Shown: positions 59,640 to 64,000 of the stretch, piece by piece
Numbering within the stretch: the first letter of the stretch is position 1
Layout: each line of letters opens with the position of its first letter
Source: DATJPR01 sp963811705
GTDB lineage: Bacteria; Bacteroidota; Ignavibacteria; UBA10030; UBA6906
Length of the DNA: 64,000 bases
Assembly: GCA_963811705.1 (NCBI GenBank)
Contig: CAWESL010000007.1
Coordinates: forward strand, 124,001 to 188,000
Direction: 5' to 3'
The notes under the pieces: model-generated
What the model saw: the letters and a program-made list of their open reading frames with translations, nothing else
What the model was told of the DNA's origin: nothing
Database searches by the model: none
Made by a program: the position numbers and the translations under genes

Positions 59640-60563
59640 TCACGGTTTCACGAACCGCAACCAGCTGTGGGGGTCGACGCCATTCTTCACAATGTCGAAA
59701 TATGCCCGCTGCAGCTCCATGGTGATCGGCCCCGGTTTTCCGTCGCCGACCGGAACCCGATCCACGGAGCGGATCGGAGTCACTTCTGCCGCTGTGCCGG
59801 TGAAGAACAGCTCGTCGGCGGCGTAGACCATCTCCCGCGGGATCGCGGTTTCATGGACCCGGTATCCCATTTCTCCTGCGAGAACGATGATCGAATCCCG
59901 GGTGATGCCGGGGAGCAATGAACTTGAGAGCGGCGGCGTCAACAGAACACCGTCACGCACAAGGAAAATATTCTCGCCACTCCCCTCGCTCACGTAGCCG
60001 TTGACATCCAGGGCGATGGCCTCTTTGAATCCCCCCTGAATGGCATCGATCTTCATGATCTGGGACAAGGCATAGTTTCCTCCCGCTTTCGCCATCGTGG
60101 GAAGCGTGTTCGGCGCTGGACGGTTCCACGTTGAGACACACACATCGATCCCTTTGTCCAGGGCATCGGGACCCAGATAGACGCCCCATTCCCAGACCGC
60201 GATGCTCACATCCACCGGACACGGCAACGGGTTCACCCCCACATCCCCGTACCCGCGGTAGACGACGGGGCGAATGTAGCATGCCTTCATGCGGTTTGCG
60301 GTGATGGTTTCGAGGATCGCTGTTTCCAGTTGTGCCACCGTGTAGGGGATTTCCGTGCGGTAGATCTTTGCCGAATCGTAGAGACGGCGGAGGTGACGGT
60401 CAAGCCGGAAAATCGCCGATCCTTTCGCCGTTTCGTAACAGCGAATGCCTTCAAACCAGCTCGACCCGTAGTGGACAACATGGGAGAGGACATGGATGTG
60501 GGCGTCGTCCCAGTTGACGAGCGTTCCGTTCATCCATATTTTCTCGACCTTCTTTACGGGCAT
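59640..60563 (-). CDS. ilvE: Branched-chain amino acid aminotransferase
   Basis: A 307-residue class IV PLP aminotransferase, the last step of valine, leucine and isoleucine synthesis. It opens IWMNGTLVNWDDAHIHVLSH and has VHYGSSWFEGIRCYETAKG with RLDRHLRRLYDSAKI. The PLP lysine lies in the YALSQIMKIDAIQGG stretch. The phosphate-binding end EGSGENIFLVRDGVL and FTGTAAEVTPIRSVD fit IlvE. The ATG at 60563 follows GAGGTGTACC; an upstream in-frame start adds 19 residues. Length equals the E. coli enzyme within a few residues. Its neighbour upstream is the proposed ceramide acyltransferase, on the same strand. Confidence 0.94.
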   Translation of the reverse strand: MPVKKVEKIWMNGTLVNWDDAHIHVLSHVVHYGSSWFEGIRCYETAKGSAIFRLDRHLRRLYDSAKIYRTEIPYTVAQLETAILETITANRMKACYIRPVVYRGYGDVGVNPLPCPVDVSIAVWEWGVYLGPDALDKGIDVCVSTWNRPAPNTLPTMAKAGGNYALSQIMKIDAIQGGFKEAIALDVNGYVSEGSGENIFLVRDGVLLTPPLSSSLLPGITRDSIIVLAGEMGYRVHETAIPREMVYAADELFFTGTAAEVTPIRSVDRVPVGDGKPGPITMELQRAYFDIVKNGVDPHSWLRFVKP

Positions 60564-60644
60564 GGTACACCTCGATGCGTGCGTTGATCGCCTGCCGCGG
60601 GAAAGCAACGCCGCAACCATGTGGATGCAGCGTCCGGGTAATCG

Positions 60645-61772
60645 TCAGGCGGAAAAGTTCAATTGATAGAGCCGATACTTCTTCGTCAACTTCCCGTTCA
60701 GCAATTTCGCCCCGCGGTTCATCATCACGTTGTCTTCCAGCACCCAGCTCGCTTCTCCGTACGGATAGCCGTTGGCGACCGCCCGGACGGCGGTCTCGTA
60801 AAAGAGGCCCACGCCCACCCCGGACATCTGGTATTCCGGAACCACTCCGAGGATGATGATGCGAATATTGGCAATGCGTTTCTTGAAGAGAAGCATGCGT
60901 AGCAATGCGGGGAGGAGCCGGCCGCTCTTGTTAAAGCGGAAAATCTCATTCAAATCCGGCAACGACAACCCGAACCCCACCGGCTTGCCGTTGATCTCCG
61001 CGATGACGATCAGTTCCGGGTCGACGACCGCCTTGAGATCCTTCGCCATGTAGTCGAACTCATCATCAGTCAACGGGACTTCGCCCCAGTTGCGTTCCCA
61101 TCCGCGCGTGTAGAGGCCGTGCACGATCCGGACCTCCTTGTCGAACTCCTTCATGTTGAACGTCCGGAAGGTGAAGCCATCGCGGTTCTTCACCGCCTCT
61201 GCCACTCGCTTCAGACGTTCGGTCATCACATCGTCGCGATTCACCTGATAGGCAAAAAGGTCCTTCACTTTCGAGAATCCGTACCCTTCAATCAGCGCTG
61301 CATAATACGGCGGGTTATAGGTCATTAGGATGGAGGGTGTGCGGTCAAAGCCCTCGATCAGCAGACCGTACTCGTCATTGACGGAAGGACTGGCGGGCCC
61401 GCGCACGGCGGTGACCTTTTGCTCTTTCAACCACGCAACGGCGGCGTCGAACAGGGCATTCGCGACCTCCCGATCGTTCACGCACTCGAAGAATCCGAAG
61501 AAGCCGATGTTCTCGTTGTGCTCACGATTGTGATTGTCGTTCACGATGCCGGCAATGCGTCCGACGTACTTGCCTTCGCGCTCCGCAAGAAACATTTCCA
61601 TCCGCGCGTGCGCGTAGAACGGGTTGTGCTTCTTGTCGATCAGTTTCTTTCTGTCCATCAAAAGCGGCGGTACCCAGTACGGGTACTCGGCGTACATCGC
61701 GTACTGAAGCCGGATGAAGGCCCGCTCATCGGCGCGGGAACGGACGACCCTGATCGATACGTGTGGACTCAT
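60645..61772 (-). CDS. GNAT-fold acyltransferase, probable bacterial ceramide synthase
   Basis: A 375-residue protein of the large GNAT-superfamily group with two acyltransferase-like halves. Visible marks are FIRLQYAMYAEYPYWVPPLL, AEREGKYVGRIAGIVNDNHN, FFGFFECVNDREVANALFDA, and the acetyl-CoA loop-like ILGVVPEYQMSGVGVGLFYE. The family is known mostly as uncharacterised. In Caulobacter a GNAT-type protein (bCerS), encoded with Spt and CerR, N-acylates the sphingoid base. Here the gene lies 153 bases downstream of a serine palmitoyltransferase gene on the same strand, with a CerR-like gene divergent from it. The ceramide role is inferred from this context. ATG 61772 gives the normal start MSPHVSIRVV. 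Confidence 0.7.
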   Translation of the reverse strand: MSPHVSIRVVRSRADERAFIRLQYAMYAEYPYWVPPLLMDRKKLIDKKHNPFYAHARMEMFLAEREGKYVGRIAGIVNDNHNREHNENIGFFGFFECVNDREVANALFDAAVAWLKEQKVTAVRGPASPSVNDEYGLLIEGFDRTPSILMTYNPPYYAALIEGYGFSKVKDLFAYQVNRDDVMTERLKRVAEAVKNRDGFTFRTFNMKEFDKEVRIVHGLYTRGWERNWGEVPLTDDEFDYMAKDLKAVVDPELIVIAEINGKPVGFGLSLPDLNEIFRFNKSGRLLPALLRMLLFKKRIANIRIIILGVVPEYQMSGVGVGLFYETAVRAVANGYPYGEASWVLEDNVMMNRGAKLLNGKLTKKYRLYQLNFSA

Positions 61773-61925
61773 TGGAATACGTAGCTCCGAGTATAATGAC
61801 CCCGGCGCGGCCGGGAGCGACGACAGCAGGTAGGAACAGCCGAAAGCAGACCGCCCTCCTTCCGGCTTACGCCAGGAAAGAGGGCTTCGTACGATCGCAT
61901 CAACAACCACCCTGATCGACAGTTC

Positions 61926-63203
61926 TCAGGCGATCAGTTCGAGCTCTTTGCCGATCGATCGGAACGTTTCGAGGATCCTGTCGAGATGGTGCTCCTCGTG
62001 GGTCGCCATGTAACTTGTTCTGAGCATCTGCAGGCCGTTCGGAACGCCGGGACTGATGAAGGCATTGACGAACACGCCTGAATCGAACAGTTTTCGCCAG
62101 AACACAAACGTCCGCATATCGTCGCCGATGATCACCGGGACGATGGCGGTCTGACCGTCGATAATCCGGAACCCCATGGCCTTGAAACCATCACGCATCT
62201 TTTGCGCGTTTGCGATCAGCCGGGCGATTCGTTCCGGTTCTTTTTCGAGGATGTCCAGCGCGGCAAGCGTTGCGGCAACGGAAGCGGGCGTCGGGCTGGC
62301 GCTGAAGATCAGGGCAGGGGCGTGATGCTTGAGGTAATTGATGACCGCCCGTTCTCCGACGACAAAACCGCCAAGACTGGCAAAGGTCTTGCTGAACGTT
62401 CCCATCGTCATGTCGACTTCGCTTTCGAGACCGAAATGACTTGCCGTCCCTCGACCGCCTTTGCCGATGACGCCCGTGGCATGGGCATCATCGATGAGAA
62501 TGCGCGCACCGAATTCGTGTGCCGCTTTCACTAGGTTTGGGAGGTCAACGATTGTCCCTGAGGTGCTGAACACTCCGTCGGAAACGACAAGCTTTCCGAC
62601 GTCTTTCGGCAGCTTCGAGAGCGTGCGCCGAAGGTCCTCCATATCGTTGTGCTTAAATCGCACGAATTCAGCAAAGGAACCCTTCGCCATCAAATTCCCC
62701 GCGACAATGCACGCGTGATTGTCGCGATCAGAAATCACATACTCTCCTTTTTGAACCAGCGTCGGAATAATGCCCTGCGCAGTCTGATATCCGGTGCTGT
62801 AGAGAAGACACGCCTCTTTTCCATAATAGGAGGCGAGTCGTGCTTCAAGCTCATTATGAAGATCCAACGTCCCGGTCAGATATCGAGAACCGGAGCACCC
62901 GGTGCCATACTTGTCGATTGCCTTTTTCGCTGCCTCTTTGACACGGGGTTCGGCTGTCAGACCGAGATAATTGTTCGATCCCGCCATAATGACCTTCTTT
63001 CCCTCGATCGTCACGACAGGGCCTTCATTCTCCTGAATCGGGCGAAAGTAGGGATAGTATCCGGCCGCTTTGATCTCGTCAGCTCTTGTAAACGACCAGC
63101 ATTTCTCAAAGAGATCGCTCTTGGTTTTCTTTGTTGCGGGCGGGGTGGGTTGGACTTTGGTCACAGGATCGGCAGAGGAAGGGTGGTGGCCGTTTGTTGT
63201 CAT
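61926..63203 (-). CDS. spt: Serine palmitoyltransferase / alpha-oxoamine synthase
   Basis: A 425-residue PLP enzyme of the alpha-oxoamine synthase family, which condenses an amino acid with an acyl-CoA or acyl-ACP. It has AGSNNYLGLTAEPRVKEAAK, GTGCSGSRYLTGTLDLHNEL, VSDGVFSTSGTIVDLP, IDDAHATGVIGKGGRGTASH, and the PLP lysine in MGTFSKTFASLGGFVVG near residue 271. The N-terminus (FEKCWSFTRADEIKAAGYYP) is typical of bacterial serine palmitoyltransferases rather than BioF or Kbl, which lack that PYFRPIQ lead-in. It would make 3-ketosphinganine from serine. The ATG at 63203 was used; an upstream start adds 12 residues. It is divergent from the CerR-like gene with about 107 bases between. Confidence 0.85.
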   Translation of the reverse strand: MTTNGHHPSSADPVTKVQPTPPATKKTKSDLFEKCWSFTRADEIKAAGYYPYFRPIQENEGPVVTIEGKKVIMAGSNNYLGLTAEPRVKEAAKKAIDKYGTGCSGSRYLTGTLDLHNELEARLASYYGKEACLLYSTGYQTAQGIIPTLVQKGEYVISDRDNHACIVAGNLMAKGSFAEFVRFKHNDMEDLRRTLSKLPKDVGKLVVSDGVFSTSGTIVDLPNLVKAAHEFGARILIDDAHATGVIGKGGRGTASHFGLESEVDMTMGTFSKTFASLGGFVVGERAVINYLKHHAPALIFSASPTPASVAATLAALDILEKEPERIARLIANAQKMRDGFKAMGFRIIDGQTAIVPVIIGDDMRTFVFWRKLFDSGVFVNAFISPGVPNGLQMLRTSYMATHEEHHLDRILETFRSIGKELELIA

Positions 63204-63310
63204 AGGGTTCTTTACTTGAATGGAAAGGCGGAATTGCAATTAAACATTCTAGTTAATATACTTACACAGCCCAATAAAGTCAATCCAATCTTCCTCTCCC
63301 CTCTCTCTCG

Positions 63311-64000
63311 ATGAATAGCCTCGTCACCGGTGCAACTGGATTTATCGGAAGCCATCTCGTCGCACTTCTCCTGTCAAAAGGTCATCACGTCCGATGCCTT
63401 GTCCGAAAGACCAGCAACCTGGTCTGGCTGAAAGACCTCCCCGTGACATTGATTGAAGGCGACGTGTTCGACGACGCCGTTCTCCGGAAAGCAGTGGACG
63501 GAGTCGACTACATTTATCATTCGGCAGGACTCACGAAGGCGAAGACACGCGACGACTATTTCAAGGCCAACGCCGAGGGAACGCGGCGCCTGCTCCGCGC
63601 GGCCGCGTCGTTCAATCCCAACCTCCGGCGATTCCTGCACGTGAGCAGCCAGGCCGCTGCGGGCCCGAGTCCGTCAAGAATTCCGATCACCGAAGAGACT
63701 CCTCCGCATCCCATCACAAATTACGGCCGCAGCAAACTCCAATCGGAAGTCGAATGTCAGGCATTCGACGGAAGACTGCGCTACACCATCTGTCGGCCGC
63801 CGGCGGTGTATGGGCCGAGAGACAAGGATGTCTTCGAATTTTTCCGCACGATGAGCAGGGGACTTCAACCGATGATCGGTGTTCACGATACGTATGTAAG
63901 TTTGATCCACGTGCGTGATCTGATCAGAGGCTTCGTCATGGCGGCCGAGTCCGATGCCGCCATCGGTCAAACGTACTTCATTTCAAGCGCCCAGGTTTAC
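63311..64000 (+). CDS. NAD-dependent epimerase/dehydratase, probable ceramide reductase (CerR-like), partial
   Basis: An extended-SDR protein open to the end of the window; 230 residues are seen. The NAD-binding motif TGATGFIGSHL is at residues 6-16. The catalytic serine region is HVSSQAAAGPS, and the Tyr-x3-Lys pair is YGRSK at 138-142. YTICRPPAVYGPRDKDV follows, as in sugar-nucleotide epimerases and 3-beta-HSD-like enzymes. In Caulobacter, CerR of this family reduces the keto group after acylation. Divergence from the spt gene here suggests the same role. Without the C-terminus a sugar epimerase cannot be ruled out. Confidence 0.8.
   Translation, partial: MNSLVTGATGFIGSHLVALLLSKGHHVRCLVRKTSNLVWLKDLPVTLIEGDVFDDAVLRKAVDGVDYIYHSAGLTKAKTRDDYFKANAEGTRRLLRAAASFNPNLRRFLHVSSQAAAGPSPSRIPITEETPPHPITNYGRSKLQSEVECQAFDGRLRYTICRPPAVYGPRDKDVFEFFRTMSRGLQPMIGVHDTYVSLIHVRDLIRGFVMAAESDAAIGQTYFISSAQVY

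Overview
The window looks like chromosomal DNA of a free-living, Gram-negative bacterium of the Bacteroidota/Chlorobiota/Ignavibacteriota (FCB) lineage, most likely Ignavibacteria-like. The main reasons are the type IX secretion (T9SS) sortase PorU and outer-membrane protein PorV, several secreted proteins ending in the typical T9SS sorting domain (NPFNPST ... VFDVLGR ... LASGVYFYRLQAG), paired LptF/LptG permeases, and a bacterial sphingolipid gene set. Base composition is fairly GC-rich by eye. Many genes have a clear AGGAGG-type ribosome binding site; others, such as porU, have none. No phage, plasmid, CRISPR or rRNA features were seen. The assignment is an inference from gene families, not from a marker-gene tree.

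Layout. 1-9.4 kb: end of an Nramp metal transporter, an Ada alkylation-repair regulator, a small minus-strand operon (SDR, metallo-beta-lactamase-fold hydrolase, two unknown genes), a secreted nitroreductase-fold protein, a six-PAS cytoplasmic histidine kinase, and small metal/Cys-type proteins. 9.5-12.7 kb: two cell-surface glycosyltransferases, then a tRNA-Ser(UGA) locus with broken tRNA-Ser copies, two GIY-YIG nuclease genes (one broken) and inserted palindromic units. 12.7-18.6 kb: a lipoprotein, a hexapeptide acyltransferase, msrA, and a hisS-hutH-unknown gene run. 19-24.7 kb: an L-arabinose operon (SSS transporter, small membrane protein, araD, araA) read away from its XylR/AraC-type regulator. 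25-33.7 kb: three T9SS cargo genes; the third is split by an IS4-family element with a 9-bp target duplication. Dispersed repeats lie around them, one ending exactly at tRNA-His. 34.2-38.8 kb: a secreted class A beta-lactamase-like enzyme, the LptF/LptG pair, and a frameshifted membrane/secreted gene. 38.9-50.7 kb: the T9SS block on the minus strand (porU, porV, a cargo protein with a degenerate M6 peptidase site, and a peptidase-propeller-barrel protein). 51-58.9 kb, plus strand: glgA-gmhB-lipoprotein-outer membrane protein chained by 4-bp overlaps, then glyA, tatC and a polyprenyl synthase. 59-64 kb: a universal stress protein with a basic tail, a branched-chain aminotransferase, and a likely ceramide-synthesis cluster (GNAT-type acyltransferase, serine palmitoyltransferase, divergent NAD-dependent reductase cut by the window end).

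How they work together. Much of the window serves the cell envelope: T9SS sortase and cargo, LPS export and heptose synthesis, surface polysaccharide, Tat export, quinone or lipid-carrier prenyl chains, and sphingolipid. The most unusual parts are the tRNA-Ser/GIY-YIG/palindrome array, the dispersed repeats with tRNA-His-like ends that travel with T9SS sorting-domain 3' ends, and the sphingolipid locus.
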